From Rhodococcus sp. 1168 (GTDB lineage: Bacteria > Actinomycetota > Actinomycetes > Mycobacteriales > Mycobacteriaceae): 64,000 bases of DNA. Positions 1-9,677 of this stretch are shown in pieces (within the stretch, counting starts at the first letter, position 1; each line of letters opens with the position of its first letter). Position numbers and translations under genes: made by a program. The notes under the pieces are model-generated. The model ran no database searches. It was given only the letters and a program-made list of their open reading frames with translations, and was not told the DNA's origin. Where the stretch lies: positions 62,001 through 126,000 of the forward strand of contig NZ_MKKY01000048.1 of assembly GCF_002091955.1 (NCBI RefSeq), read 5' to 3'.

Positions 1-2
1 AG

Positions 3-719
3 GTCGTCGCCGCCCTCGGCAAGGTGGGTGAGCGCCAACTCGGCTTGCAGGTCATCCGGGTCGACTCCATCGTCGGAAGCGTCGACCGAACACGCGACTT
101 CGATCGATTCTTCCGACCGACCTCGGCACGGATTCGGGAACGGTGGCAGCGCCTCGCTGCCGCCCAGCGACGCGGTGAGTCCATGCCGCCGATCCAGGTG
201 TATCGCATCGGCTCGATGCATTTCGTACTCGACGGCCACCATCGGGTGTCCATCGCTTTCGCCATGCACCGAACCACGATCGACGCTCTGGTCACCGAGA
301 TCATCACGCGCATCTCCCCCGAGGGCATCACCAGACGCGGCGATCTACTCATCAAGGATCACCGACGCATCTTCCTCACCCGCGTGCCCTTGGTCGGCAA
401 GGCCCGCGACGCCGTGCAGGTCACCGATCCGTTCGAGTACGCAGAATTGAGCGAGTGCGTCGAAGCTTGGGGTTTCCGGCTGATCCAGGAGTTATCCGAG
501 TTCGTCGATCGCCCAACCGTTGCCCGACGCTGGTTCGGCGAAGAGTTTCTCCCGGTCGTCAGGATGGTGCGCGCCGCCGACATCCTGGAAGGCAAGACGG
601 ATGCCGAGGCGTATCTGTGGATGATCCGCGAACGGTATCGCCTGGTCCGCGAACATATTTGGAACGACGAGATCGTCTCCGAACTCCGCGAACGCGCCCG
701 AGTCACACAACGTTCGTGA
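3..719 (+). CDS. ParB-like nuclease-domain protein, 5' end outside window
   Basis: The frame is open from the first bases of the window, so the true start probably lies upstream; an internal GTG at 24 is possible. The visible part carries a ParB/sulfiredoxin-type fold: an IVGSVDR segment, a lysine-poor PPIQVYRIG strand and the signature DGHHRVSIA near residues 75-85. Proteins with this architecture are chromosomal, stand-alone relatives of partition protein ParB; they are not the parAB partner and no parA is adjacent. Whether it binds DNA or nucleotide cannot be told from sequence. The next gene is on the same strand after a 118-base gap and looks unrelated. Confidence 0.75.
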   Translation, partial: VVAALGKVGERQLGLQVIRVDSIVGSVDRTRDFDRFFRPTSARIRERWQRLAAAQRRGESMPPIQVYRIGSMHFVLDGHHRVSIAFAMHRTTIDALVTEIITRISPEGITRRGDLLIKDHRRIFLTRVPLVGKARDAVQVTDPFEYAELSECVEAWGFRLIQELSEFVDRPTVARRWFGEEFLPVVRMVRAADILEGKTDAEAYLWMIRERYRLVREHIWNDEIVSELRERARVTQRS

Positions 720-780
720 GCACCGCGTCGTAGTCGCGCCTTCCGCCCTCACCGAATCTCTGATAAGCATTTAGGTGCAC

Positions 781-800
781 ACATCAAGTTTTTTTGATGT
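781..800. promoter_or_regulatory. Palindromic operator candidate upstream of the MFS gene
   Basis: ACATCAA, six bases (GTTTTT), then TTGATGT form a perfect 7-bp inverted repeat 37 bases before the MFS start codon. Spacing and symmetry suit a dimeric repressor such as an ArsR/SmtB or TetR-type protein; the identity of the regulator is inference. No regulator gene is adjacent in the window. Confidence 0.45.
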
Positions 801-837
801 CTTTTGCTCCATCGAAAATGTAACGGGGTTCTTCCGC

Positions 838-2304
838 ATGTCATCCGCGGTTCGCACGGAAGATCTACGACCAGGAGTTCTACTGCTGCCGGGTCTGTGC
901 TTCGTGGTGATGACGGTCGCCGTCCTGCAGACGATGGTCATCCCGATCGTCGGAACGATAGGGATGCAGCTTCACGTCAGCCCTACCGCCGCCGGATGGG
1001 TGCTCACCGCCAATCTCCTCGCCGCCGTCGTCGCAACCCCGGTCATCGGCAGGTTGGCGGACTTGCACGGCAAACGCCCCGTGCTCATCGGCGTTCTGCT
1101 GCTCGTGCTCGCAGGTTCCCTCATCGCGGCGAGCACTCACTCCCTCGCACTACTGATCTTCGGACGAGTGCTTCAAGGTGTGTCGTACGCGCTGTTTCCG
1201 ATCGCCCTGGCGATCCTTCGCGACGAGATGCCGGACAGAAAACTGGTCGGCTCGATGGCCATTCTTTCGGGCACCCTCGGCGTCGGTGGTGGGTTCGGGC
1301 TCGTTCTGACGGGTTTGCTGACGGCGGACGGTGCCGATTATCACCGTGTCTTCTGGCTGACCGCGGTGTTCGTCCTCGGAGCTCTCGTGATCGCGTGGTT
1401 CGCCGTTCCAGCGCGCGCCCGCACTGGCCGCGGTTCGGTGGACTGGTGGGGCGCAGTCCTCCTGGCAATCGCGCTGGTCCTGTTGTTCCTCGCGTTGACG
1501 CAGGGCAGGGAATGGGGGTGGGGCTCGGTCGCCACCCTTACATGCTCGATCATCGGAGCCATCACGCTCGCCCTGTGGTGGATATTCGAGAACAAGACCG
1601 CAGCTCCCCTTGTAGCACCGCGCCTGCTCACGCACGGACCGCTGCTGGCGACGAATATCGCAACACTCTTCGTCGGTATCGGAATGTTCGTCAACTTCCT
1701 CGCCTGCTCGTACTTCGTGCAGACATCTCGTGAACTCGCCGGCTACGGCTTCAGCGCAACCGTGCTCGGGGCCAGCGTCGTGTACCTGCTGCCCGGAGCT
1801 GTCGTCGGCGTGATTGCCGCAACCTGCAGCGGGATATTCATCCGACGCTTCGGTGCACGACCGATACTGATCACGAGCGGTGGAATCGGAGTCGTCGGCT
1901 TCGTGTCCTTCGTCTTCTTCCACACCGTCACCTGGCAGGTCGTTCTCGCGACGTCGATCGTCAGTGTCTTCGTCAGCCTCGCCTTCGCGGCGATACCGAA
2001 CTTGCTCATGGCCGAGGTCTCCGCATCCGACACCGGCGTCGCGAACAGCGTCAACTCGATCGTCCGAACCGTCGGAACGTCCATTGCGAGTGCACTTCTC
2101 ACCACCATGCTGGCCACCTACACCATTGCAGGAACTTCGATTCCACGCGAAATGGTGTACACGTTTGCATTCGTCGCCGGAGCGATCGCTTGTACCATCG
2201 TGGCCTTGGCTGCAACGGCAATACGAGTGGAACCACCAATACCCGCAATCGTCACCGAGGTTGCACCCGACAGCGAGGTCGCGCAAGCACACGGAAACCG
2301 ATAG
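838..2304 (+). CDS. MFS transporter, DHA2/EmrB-type drug efflux pump
   Basis: Predicted inner-membrane proton antiporter of 488 residues, the usual size for 14-helix DHA2 pumps. Hydrophobic helices run through the whole length. The motif-A region between helices 2 and 3 reads GRLADLHGKRPVL, and a second conserved stretch follows at GRVLQGVSYALFPIA. The ATG at 838 is preferred over the in-frame GTG at 775 because an ACGGGG ribosome site lies about nine bases upstream and because the longer frame would run through the palindrome at 781-800. It stands alone, convergent with sugC. Substrate unknown; antibiotic or toxic-compound export is the family norm. Confidence 0.85.
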   Translation: MSSAVRTEDLRPGVLLLPGLCFVVMTVAVLQTMVIPIVGTIGMQLHVSPTAAGWVLTANLLAAVVATPVIGRLADLHGKRPVLIGVLLLVLAGSLIAASTHSLALLIFGRVLQGVSYALFPIALAILRDEMPDRKLVGSMAILSGTLGVGGGFGLVLTGLLTADGADYHRVFWLTAVFVLGALVIAWFAVPARARTGRGSVDWWGAVLLAIALVLLFLALTQGREWGWGSVATLTCSIIGAITLALWWIFENKTAAPLVAPRLLTHGPLLATNIATLFVGIGMFVNFLACSYFVQTSRELAGYGFSATVLGASVVYLLPGAVVGVIAATCSGIFIRRFGARPILITSGGIGVVGFVSFVFFHTVTWQVVLATSIVSVFVSLAFAAIPNLLMAEVSASDTGVANSVNSIVRTVGTSIASALLTTMLATYTIAGTSIPREMVYTFAFVAGAIACTIVALAATAIRVEPPIPAIVTEVAPDSEVAQAHGNR

Positions 2305-2342
2305 CGGGCCATCGATTTCCGCATACCTGCGCGCCGGACCGC

Positions 2343-3512
2343 TTACAGGGTCAGGTTTGCACCCGATGCATGGTCGAACACGGACACCTTGGCCGGATCG
2401 AACCACAACTCGATCTCACCACCCGCGGCTGCCTTGGACTCTGCTGCCAACCGTGCAACGACCTGCGCACCACCGAGATTGCCGATGCCCGCATCGGCCG
2501 CCAATTCCTGTAGTTCGGCGGACTCGACCTGAGCCCCCGCGAGAGTGAAGTACACGTACTTGTCACTGCCCATCGACTCGAGAACGTCGACTTTCGCGGT
2601 GAATACCGCGCCGCTGATCTTCTGGTACCCGTCGATGAGTGCAGCATCCTCGAAATGTTCGGGGCGAATGCCGACGACAACTTCACGCCCCGGATTCTTC
2701 GACTTGATCGAGTCCATTCGGTCCAGTGGAAGCTCGATGTCACCGAGGTCGGTGGACACACCGTTCGCGGTGAGCTGTCCCGGGACGAAGTTCATCGAAG
2801 GAGATCCGATGAAACCGCCCACGAACAGGTTCTTGGGCTTGTCGTAGAGCTCCTGCGGTGAGCCGATCTGCTGCACGCGTCCACCACGCAACACCACGAC
2901 CCGATCGCCGAGCGTCATAGCCTCGGTCTGATCGTGCGTCACGTACACCGTGGTGGTGCCCAGACGCTTCTGCAGCCTGGAGATTTCCGCGCGCGTCTGC
3001 ACACGCAGCTTGGCGTCGAGGTTCGACAACGGCTCATCCATGAGAAATGCCTTGGGAGTGCGAACGATGGCGCGTCCCATGGCAACTCGTTGACGCTGGC
3101 CGCCGGAGAGATTCGCCGGCCGCCGATCGAGGTGCTGGGTCAGATCGAGAATCTTCGCAGCCTCCTCCACCTTCTCGTTGATCTCGCTCTTGCTCAGCTT
3201 GGCGAGAGTCAACGGGAACGCGATGTTCTGCCGAACCGTCATATGCGGGTACAACGCGTAAGACTGGAACACCATCGCGATATCGCGATCCTTCGGAGCC
3301 TTCTCGTTGACGCGCTCCCCCGCGATACGAAGCTCACCGGACGAGATGTCCTCGAGGCCCGCGATCATGTTGAGCGTCGTGGACTTTCCACACCCCGACG
3401 GCCCGACGAGAATGATGAATTCGCCGTCCGCGATGGTCATGGATACGTCGCTGACGGCAGCGGCACCGTCCGGGAAGAGCTTGGTGATGTTTTCGAGAAC
3501 AATTTCGGACAT
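2343..3512 (-). CDS. sugC: Trehalose ABC transporter ATPase SugC
   Basis: ATP-hydrolysing subunit (389 aa) of the LpqY-SugA-SugB-SugC importer, which in mycobacteria recovers trehalose released when mycolates are moved from trehalose monomycolate to the wall. Walker A is GPSGCGKST at residues 37-45, followed by the LSGGQRQR signature, Walker B with MDEPLSNLDA, and the switch histidine in YVTHDQTEAM. The C-terminal 130 residues form the MalK/UgpC-type regulatory OB domain (TOBE). It is the last gene of a tightly packed operon, starting five bases after the sugB stop. Confidence 0.93.
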   Translation of the reverse strand: MSEIVLENITKLFPDGAAAVSDVSMTIADGEFIILVGPSGCGKSTTLNMIAGLEDISSGELRIAGERVNEKAPKDRDIAMVFQSYALYPHMTVRQNIAFPLTLAKLSKSEINEKVEEAAKILDLTQHLDRRPANLSGGQRQRVAMGRAIVRTPKAFLMDEPLSNLDAKLRVQTRAEISRLQKRLGTTTVYVTHDQTEAMTLGDRVVVLRGGRVQQIGSPQELYDKPKNLFVGGFIGSPSMNFVPGQLTANGVSTDLGDIELPLDRMDSIKSKNPGREVVVGIRPEHFEDAALIDGYQKISGAVFTAKVDVLESMGSDKYVYFTLAGAQVESAELQELAADAGIGNLGGAQVVARLAAESKAAAGGEIELWFDPAKVSVFDHASGANLTL

Positions 3513-3517
3513 GACGG

Positions 3518-4351
3518 TTATCCCTTCACTGCGCCGGACGTCAAGCCCGCCACGATGCGTCGTTGGAAAAAGAGCACGAAAACGATGATCGGAATGGTGA
3601 TGACCACTGCTGCTGCTGCGATCGACCCGGTGGGCTCCTCGAACTGCGAGCTGCCGGTGAACTGCGCGATCGCAGCAGGTGCGGTGATGGACCGCTCCGT
3701 CGCGGTCAACGAGATAGCCAGTAGCAGGTCGTTCCAGGCGAAAATGAACACCAAGATGGCGGCCGTCACGATGCCGGGAGCGGCCAGCGGAGCGATGACC
3801 TTACGGAAAGCTTGTGCTGGAGTGGCGCCATCCATCTTCGCCGCTTTCTCCAGCTCCCAAGGAATCTCCCGGAAGAACGCGGAGAGCGTGTAGATCGCCA
3901 GCGGTAACGCGAACGTGGTGTACGGGATGATCAGACCCAGCCAGGTGTCGAAAAGGCCGAGAGCCCGCTCGATGTCGAACAACGGAGTGACGAGCGAGAT
4001 CTGCGGGAACATCGCGATGAGCAATGCGACACCGACGAGCAACTTCTTGCCGGGAAAGTCCAAACGCGCAACCGCGTAGGCCGCCATCGTGCCGATCACG
4101 ACGGCGATGACCGTGGTGATCAGACCGATTCCGATCGAGTTGATCAGAGCCGAGGTGAACTGACTGGTGGAGAAGATTCCCTTGTAGTTGTCGAATGTGA
4201 AGGACCGGGGAATGAACGCGCCATCGGTGATCGTGGCCGTCGACTTGAACGACAAACTGATGATCCAGGCCAACGGAACGAGCGCGTACAGCAGGACGAG
4301 GACGTTGACGACCGTCCAGCCGACCTTCTTACGAGGCGTCACTGTCGTCAT
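3518..4351 (-). CDS. sugB: Trehalose ABC transporter permease SugB
   Basis: Inner-membrane permease of 277 residues with about six helices. The cytoplasmic EAA loop that contacts the ATPase is visible as [20 protein letters not shown]. Start codon overlaps the sugA stop by one base (TAATG), a sign of translational coupling. It pairs with SugA to form the translocation channel. Size and order match the mycobacterial locus. Confidence 0.92.
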   Translation of the reverse strand: MTTVTPRKKVGWTVVNVLVLLYALVPLAWIISLSFKSTATITDGAFIPRSFTFDNYKGIFSTSQFTSALINSIGIGLITTVIAVVIGTMAAYAVARLDFPGKKLLVGVALLIAMFPQISLVTPLFDIERALGLFDTWLGLIIPYTTFALPLAIYTLSAFFREIPWELEKAAKMDGATPAQAFRKVIAPLAAPGIVTAAILVFIFAWNDLLLAISLTATERSITAPAAIAQFTGSSQFEEPTGSIAAAAVVITIPIIVFVLFFQRRIVAGLTSGAVKG

Positions 4352-5304
4352 TATTTACGGCCTCCGTCGTCCGAGCCCGGCGCCGAAGCCCCGAACAGCT
4401 TGATGAACACGAACGCGATGATGGCGACGCAGAAGAAGATGAGAACGCTGATCGCCGAACCGAGTCCGAGATTGAAAGCGCCGAACAGGTTGTCGTAACC
4501 GAGAATCGACACCGAACCCGTGCCGTTGCTGCCCTTGGTCAACACGTAGATGTTGTCGAAGATGCGGAACGCATCCAGAGTGCGGAAGAGAACCGCGACA
4601 AGAATCGCCGGCTTCATGAGCGGAATCGTGATGCGCAGCAACCTCGTCCAGGCACCGGCTCCATCGACCTCGGCAGCCTTGAGCAGATCGTCCGGGACGA
4701 GTGCGAGTCCGGCCAGCAGCAGAAGAGCCATGAACGGGGTGGTCTTCCACACCTCGGCGAGGACGATGATCGCCAACGACGGGAACTGTTCGGTGAGAGG
4801 TGCACTGCCGTCGGGAAGGAGGTTGGCGAGATACCCGGTGCCCGGCGTCCACGCGTAGTACCAGCTGTACGCCGCGGCGACCGTCACGATGCCGTACGGA
4901 ATCAGGACCACGGTACGCACGAGGCCGCGGCCGAAGATGGTGCGGTGCATGACGAGTGCCACAGCCAACCCGAGGACGAACTCGATGATCACCGACACGA
5001 TCGTGATTCCTGCCGTGACACCGAACGCCTGCCACCAGTAACTGTCCGAGAGCACTGTGACGTAGTTCGAGAAGCCCACGAACTCACGGTCGTCGGGGAA
5101 GGCCAGGTTGTACTTCTGCAGGCTGAGCCAAAATGCGTAGACGATCGGATACCCGGTGACGGCCACCATGATGATCGCGGCGGGCGCGACCAGCATGAGC
5201 CCGAGTCGACGCTCGGCCTTCTTGCCGTCGGATATGTGCTTCAGCGCATCCTGCCTGGCCGGCGCGACGGGCCCGGATTCGGGCTCGGTTGTCGGTGCGC
5301 TCAT
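4351..5304 (-). CDS. sugA: Trehalose ABC transporter permease SugA
   Basis: MalF-type permease, 317 residues from the chosen ATG, with a basic cytosolic N-terminus ([10 protein letters not shown]) and six predicted helices. The EAA loop reads [20 protein letters not shown]. The start is placed at 5304 because that ATG forms an ATGA overlap with the lpqY stop; an upstream in-frame extension of 61 codons runs inside lpqY and has arginine-rich, shadow-like composition. Confidence 0.92.
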   Translation of the reverse strand: MSAPTTEPESGPVAPARQDALKHISDGKKAERRLGLMLVAPAAIIMVAVTGYPIVYAFWLSLQKYNLAFPDDREFVGFSNYVTVLSDSYWWQAFGVTAGITIVSVIIEFVLGLAVALVMHRTIFGRGLVRTVVLIPYGIVTVAAAYSWYYAWTPGTGYLANLLPDGSAPLTEQFPSLAIIVLAEVWKTTPFMALLLLAGLALVPDDLLKAAEVDGAGAWTRLLRITIPLMKPAILVAVLFRTLDAFRIFDNIYVLTKGSNGTGSVSILGYDNLFGAFNLGLGSAISVLIFFCVAIIAFVFIKLFGASAPGSDDGGRK

Positions 5305-6671
5305 GGGATCAGCCCTTCCGAGTTGACGGCCTTGGAAACGAGATCGGCGAGCTTGTCCACGTCGGCGACGGGGTCGATGCCCTGCGGTGGATTCAGCGCA
5401 TCGGTGAGCAGGATCGAAATGGACTGATATGCCGGGGAAACGGGCCGGACCGCAGAGTTCTCGATCGAGTTGAGGACGCCTTCCCACGCTGGGTAGACCG
5501 CCTGGAACTCAGGATCCTGGTACAGATTCCGCAGGACCGGCGGCACGCCGCCGTTGACTGCGTTGTTGCGCTGATTCTCCTCGTTCGTCAAGCATGCGAC
5601 GGCTTCCCAGGCGAGATCCTCGTGCTGGGTCGTGTTCGCGACGCCGATGTTGAATCCACCGATCGTGACCTTGGCTGGGGTGTTTTCCTTGACAGCTGGA
5701 TACGGAGCGCTTCGGAAAACCTCGGCGATTGCCGCATCCTGTTGATCAGCAGGAACATTCGACAGGTCGAGAAATGGAACCGCACCGGCGACCGCGTTCT
5801 CTTTCAGACCGGGCAGGACGAACGGGTAGTTGACCTCGAATGCGGAGCTACCTGCTTCGAGTCCGAGTCGGGCCGTCGCTTCGTCGGTCTGAGAAATGGA
5901 CGGATCCGCACCGTCCGCGGTTGCAACACGTTTCATGATTTCGAGTGCTTTTTCGGTGGCCGCGCGATGCTCCGGAGTGTCGTTGAGGGTGACAGTCGTG
6001 CCGTCGTCACCGACTACCTGTCCGCCTGCGCTGACCAGGAGGCTGTTGAACCACACCATCAGGCCTTCGTACTGCTTGGCCTGAACCCCGATGTACGACG
6101 GCTGGCCCTCTGCCGCATTCGCTTCGGCGACGTCGATCAGCTGATCCCACGTTTGCGGGGGCACGCCGCCTGGAACCTGGTCCGGGCGATACCAGAGCAG
6201 CTGCGTATTGGAGTTGAGCGGAACCGCGTACAGCTGGTCCTGCCATTCTGCCGTTGCCAGGGGACCGTCGAGGGTCGACCCGTCACGCAGTTTGGCGGAC
6301 AAGTCCTCGGGAACCGGCAGCGCCCAACCTGCTTCGGCGAACTCTGCCGTCCAGACGACGTCGAGCGTCATCAGGTCGAGTGAACTGTCGTTGCCCGCCA
6401 ACCGTCGAGCCAGCTGAAGCCGCTGATCGTTGGCGCTCTTGGGGAGTGTTCTCTGCTCCACGGTGTAGCGGCCACCCGACGCCGCCGAACAGGCTTGCGC
6501 GGCGGCCGCATATTGCTCGGCACCGTCCGCAGCTGTATAGAAACTCAGCACCGGGGTGCTGCTGTCCGATGATCCACATCCCGCCAACAGTGGAGTGACG
6601 ACCAGTGCAGCTGCGACCAACACCCCTATCCTGGTTGCGTTTCTCGGCCTCGGACCACGTTGTCTCGGCAC
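5301..6671 (-). CDS. lpqY: Trehalose-binding lipoprotein LpqY
   Basis: Extracytoplasmic solute-binding protein (456 aa) that captures trehalose for SugABC. A basic N-terminus and hydrophobic segment end in lipobox LLAGC with Cys32 as the lipidated residue. The rest has the family 1 sugar-binding fold, with the typical LMTLDVVWTAEFAEAGW and TWDQLIDVAE segments. Length is close to the 468 aa I recall for M. tuberculosis LpqY. First gene of the four-gene importer operon; 136 bases separate it from the upstream stress-type gene on the same strand. Confidence 0.92.
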   Translation of the reverse strand: MPRQRGPRPRNATRIGVLVAAALVVTPLLAGCGSSDSSTPVLSFYTAADGAEQYAAAAQACSAASGGRYTVEQRTLPKSANDQRLQLARRLAGNDSSLDLMTLDVVWTAEFAEAGWALPVPEDLSAKLRDGSTLDGPLATAEWQDQLYAVPLNSNTQLLWYRPDQVPGGVPPQTWDQLIDVAEANAAEGQPSYIGVQAKQYEGLMVWFNSLLVSAGGQVVGDDGTTVTLNDTPEHRAATEKALEIMKRVATADGADPSISQTDEATARLGLEAGSSAFEVNYPFVLPGLKENAVAGAVPFLDLSNVPADQQDAAIAEVFRSAPYPAVKENTPAKVTIGGFNIGVANTTQHEDLAWEAVACLTNEENQRNNAVNGGVPPVLRNLYQDPEFQAVYPAWEGVLNSIENSAVRPVSPAYQSISILLTDALNPPQGIDPVADVDKLADLVSKAVNSEGLIP

Positions 6672-6807
6672 TTTCCGCCTCCGTATTTTCGATTACTCGC
6701 GCAGCAGTCGCTCTGGTCTACCCTGCGCGTAAAGAAACGTAACCGAACTCACAGTCCTCGAGGCGAAATTGGGACTATTCCGTAATGTCCGACAGCCGAC
6801 TATCGGG

Positions 6808-7299
6808 TCAGATCGACAGCTTGGCGAGCATGTCCCGAGCCTTCTCGGCACTCTTGGGCTCGCACAAGACGTCGTAGCGACCGGCGACGAGCTGCATGCT
6901 CGACGCGAAGTCACGTTGCCCGCGCGTTGCCGCGTACGGAATGGCGGTGGAGATGAGACCGAAGATGATGCCGCCGACGATGCCTATGACCAAAGCACCG
7001 AAAAGGTTGCCGTTGGTGAAGATTCCGAGTACGAGACCGAGGAACACGCCCAGCCATGCACCCGAAACAATTCCTCCGCCAATCACTTTGGCCCACGTGA
7101 GTCTGCCGAGGACTCGCTCTACCTGCATCAGGTCGACGCCGACGATCGTGACGTCCTGAACGGAGAACTCCTGATCGGAGAGGTAGTCGACAGCCTTCTG
7201 GGCCTCGGCATACGTGGGGTAGGAGCCGATCGGCCATCCTGACGGAGGCGTCGGAAGGCCTTGGCCACCGCGGCCGGGCTGCGAGAGTGGATTCGTCAT
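6808..7299 (-). CDS. General stress protein 17M-type membrane protein (Rv1234-like)
   Basis: 163-residue protein. The N-terminal part (GSYPTYAEAQKAVDYLSD ... VTIVGVDL) matches the general-stress 17M/YflT-like fold. Two glycine-rich transmembrane helices follow around residues 70-115 (IGGGIVSGAWLGVFLGLVLG and LFGALVIGIVGGIIFG). An ATG at 7299 is preferred to a further upstream one because the extension is short and atypical. In M. tuberculosis the corresponding gene also sits directly upstream of lpqY, so the link to trehalose import is conserved though the function is unknown. Confidence 0.8.
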   Translation of the reverse strand: MTNPLSQPGRGGQGLPTPPSGWPIGSYPTYAEAQKAVDYLSDQEFSVQDVTIVGVDLMQVERVLGRLTWAKVIGGGIVSGAWLGVFLGLVLGIFTNGNLFGALVIGIVGGIIFGLISTAIPYAATRGQRDFASSMQLVAGRYDVLCEPKSAEKARDMLAKLSI

Positions 7300-7377
7300 G
7301 TATCCATTGTGCCTGGGAACGGACACAACAGATACCCGTTGTGGTGTTTCACCATGCCCTGTGCGTTTGCGGGCGTA

Positions 7378-8349
7378 CTACGTCGCAGGCGGCGTGAACG
7401 AGGTCGTCCGTGTCATGCCTGCGGCTCTCCCCTTCGCCGAGACGACAAGCGCCATCTTCCGGCTGGCCTCGTCGATCATCTCGTCCCCCAACATGACAGC
7501 ACCACGGCCGCCGCCTGCGGCGGAGGTGTGGAACTCGTAGGCGTCGAGAATCATCTCGGCCTTGTCGAAGTCGGACTGACGCGGGCTGAATATCTCGTTG
7601 GCGGCGTCGATCTGCGTCGGGTGCAGTACCCATTTCCCGTCGAAACCGAGGCCCGCGGTGCGACCCGCGGCGCGCCGGAACGCGTCGAGGTCGCGAATCT
7701 GGAGGTACGGTCCGTCGATCGCCTGTAGCCCGTGCGTGCGCGCGGCCAACAGGATGGTCATCAGAATGTGGTGATAGGCGTCGCCGGTGTCGTAGCCCTC
7801 CGGTTGTTCGCCGACGACGAGTGTGCGCATGTTGACGCTGGCCATCAGGTCTGCAGGCCCGAAGACGAGGGTGCGCACACGAGGACTCGCGGTAGCGATC
7901 GCGTCGATGTTGCGCAGGCTTGTCGCACTCTCGATCTGTGGCTCGATGTCGATGGCGCCCACCGGCAGACCCGCAAGCTTTTCCACCTGCGTGAGCAACA
8001 AATCGAGCGCCTGGACGTGCGCGGCGGTCTCTACCTTGGGGAGCAGGATCGCGTCCAGGTTGCCGCCTGCACCGGAGACGACCTCGATCACATCACCGTG
8101 CGTCCACGGCGTCGTCCAGTCGTTGACGCGGACCACCTTGATCTGTTCGCCCCAGCCGTCGGAGTTGAGCGCCTCCACTATCCGTCCGCGTGCTTCGACC
8201 TTCGCGATAGCGGCGACCGCATCCTCGAGGTCGAGAAAGATTGCGTCCGCGGGCAGTGTCTTGGCTTTCTCGATCATCTTCGCGGAACTGCCGGGAACGG
8301 CAAGAACCGATCGACGCGGACGGTCTCGCTCCACCGAAGTCACGTTCAC
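7378..8349 (-). CDS. CitE-like CoA-ester lyase (HpcH/HpaI family)
   Basis: TIM-barrel protein of 323 residues related to citrate lyase beta subunit, malyl-CoA lyase and citramalyl-CoA lyase. Seen: RRSVLAVPGSSAKMIEKA at the N-terminus, the metal-site motif FLDLEDAVA, and FGPADLMASV near the middle. Stand-alone CitE proteins without CitD and CitF partners are typical of actinobacteria and act on C4-C5 hydroxyacyl-CoA thioesters; the exact substrate is not resolved. Start is GTG at 8349, with another GTG six bases downstream. Divergent from the MgtE-like gene. Confidence 0.85.
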   Translation of the reverse strand: MNVTSVERDRPRRSVLAVPGSSAKMIEKAKTLPADAIFLDLEDAVAAIAKVEARGRIVEALNSDGWGEQIKVVRVNDWTTPWTHGDVIEVVSGAGGNLDAILLPKVETAAHVQALDLLLTQVEKLAGLPVGAIDIEPQIESATSLRNIDAIATASPRVRTLVFGPADLMASVNMRTLVVGEQPEGYDTGDAYHHILMTILLAARTHGLQAIDGPYLQIRDLDAFRRAAGRTAGLGFDGKWVLHPTQIDAANEIFSPRQSDFDKAEMILDAYEFHTSAAGGGRGAVMLGDEMIDEASRKMALVVSAKGRAAGMTRTTSFTPPAT

Positions 8350-8389
8350 GCCACCCCTGTCTGATTCTCTGAAATATCCGTTGACGCTC

Positions 8390-8395
8390 TAACCT
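8390..8395 (+). promoter_or_regulatory. -10 box TAACCT for leaderless MgtE-like gene
   Basis: TAACCT lies seven bases before the ATG at 8403 and no Shine-Dalgarno sequence is present. This TANNNT-N6/8-start pattern is the usual mark of leaderless transcription in actinobacteria. Confidence 0.5.
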
Positions 8396-8402
8396 TGACA
8401 TC

Positions 8403-9677
8403 ATGGCAGCTCTGAGCAAGGTATTTGCGGCCAGGCTGGCGGGCCTGGTGGTTCTCGGTCCCGATGGTGAGTCGATCGGCCGTGTGCGCGATCTGGTCAT
8501 CACCATGCGCATCGGACGCGCCCAACCGCGCGTGCTGGGAGTCGTCGTCGAACTTTCCACGCGCCGAAGGATTTTCGTGCCGATGCTTCGGGTCACGAGC
8601 ATCGAGCCGAACTCCGTGCAACTCAACACCGGCAACGTGAGTCTGCGTCGATTCACCCAGCGCGCGAACGAGATTCTGGTCTTCGCGCAGATCCTCGATT
8701 CCAAGGTCCGCGTCGACGACCCAGAGCTCGAAGAGATGCACGATGTCGACTCGATCGTGGTCGATCTCGGGATCGAACTGACCCGTACCCGGGATTGGCT
8801 CGTCGCTCGTGTCGCAGTGCGGCGCCAGCGTCAACGACTTGCCCGTCGCGGCGCGATTCACGTTGTCGATTGGCAGCACGTTCAGGGTTTGACGCAGAAC
8901 GAGCTGTCGTTGCCCGGTCAGGGCGTCGCGCAACTTCTGATGCAGTTCGAGGACCTACGTGCCGCCGACGTGGCGCACGCGATGCGCGAACTCCCCGTCA
9001 AAAGGCGTATGGAAGTGGCGATGGCGCTGAACGACGAGCGCTTGGCCGACATCGTCCAGGAGTTACCCGATGACGATCAGGTGGAATTGATGCATTATCT
9101 GGGCGTCGACCGTGGGGTGGACGTCCTCGAAGCGATGGACCCCGACGACGCGGCCGACCTGCTCGGCGAGCTGCCGAAGACCGAGGCGGAATCACTGCTG
9201 CGACTGATGGACCCGGAGGACTCGGCACCGGTTCGCCGTTTGCTCGCGCACTCTCCCGATACGGCCGGTGGCATGATGACGCCCCAGCCGGTCATCTTGA
9301 CGGCGTCAACCACCGTCGCCGAAGCACTCGCGCGGGCGCGCAATCCGGATCTGACTCCAGCGTTGGCCTCGTTGGTTTTCGTCGTTCGGCCGCCGACCGC
9401 GACGCCGACGGGGGCGTATCTCGGATGCGTTCATTTGCAGCAGTTGCTGCGTGAACCGCCCGCAAGCTTGATCGGTGGTGTGCTCGACAGTGCCCTCCCC
9501 CGACTGTCCACCGAGGACAGTTTGACTACCGTCACGCGGTATTTCGCGACATACAACCTGGTCTGCGGCCCGGTAGTCGACGATGAAGACCATTTGGTAG
9601 GCGCGGTAACAGTGGACGACCTTCTCGATCACCTGTTACCGGAGGATTGGCGAGAGCAAGAGGTGGCCGGCAGATGA
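8403..9677 (+). CDS. Soluble MgtE N-domain/CBS protein (Rv1232c-like), no channel
   Basis: 424 residues. Domains in order: a PRC-barrel-like part (about 1-150, LVVLGPDGESIGRVRDLV), the superhelical MgtE N domain (about 175-285; repeats of the type LNDERLADIVQELPDDDQVELM), then two CBS motifs (MMTPQPVILTASTTVAEAL and PRLSTEDSLTTV). The five-helix magnesium pore of true MgtE is missing, so on its own it cannot transport; it probably senses Mg2+ or nucleotide and may act with a partner. It overlaps the next gene, a DUF1003 membrane protein, by ATGA. Confidence 0.85.
   Translation: MAALSKVFAARLAGLVVLGPDGESIGRVRDLVITMRIGRAQPRVLGVVVELSTRRRIFVPMLRVTSIEPNSVQLNTGNVSLRRFTQRANEILVFAQILDSKVRVDDPELEEMHDVDSIVVDLGIELTRTRDWLVARVAVRRQRQRLARRGAIHVVDWQHVQGLTQNELSLPGQGVAQLLMQFEDLRAADVAHAMRELPVKRRMEVAMALNDERLADIVQELPDDDQVELMHYLGVDRGVDVLEAMDPDDAADLLGELPKTEAESLLRLMDPEDSAPVRRLLAHSPDTAGGMMTPQPVILTASTTVAEALARARNPDLTPALASLVFVVRPPTATPTGAYLGCVHLQQLLREPPASLIGGVLDSALPRLSTEDSLTTVTRYFATYNLVCGPVVDDEDHLVGAVTVDDLLDHLLPEDWREQEVAGR

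Noticed and set aside
1150..2406. 418-codon minus-strand frame opposite the MFS gene
   Set aside because: Composition is rich in Asp, Glu, Arg and Gly with no domain; the plus strand encodes a clear membrane transporter.
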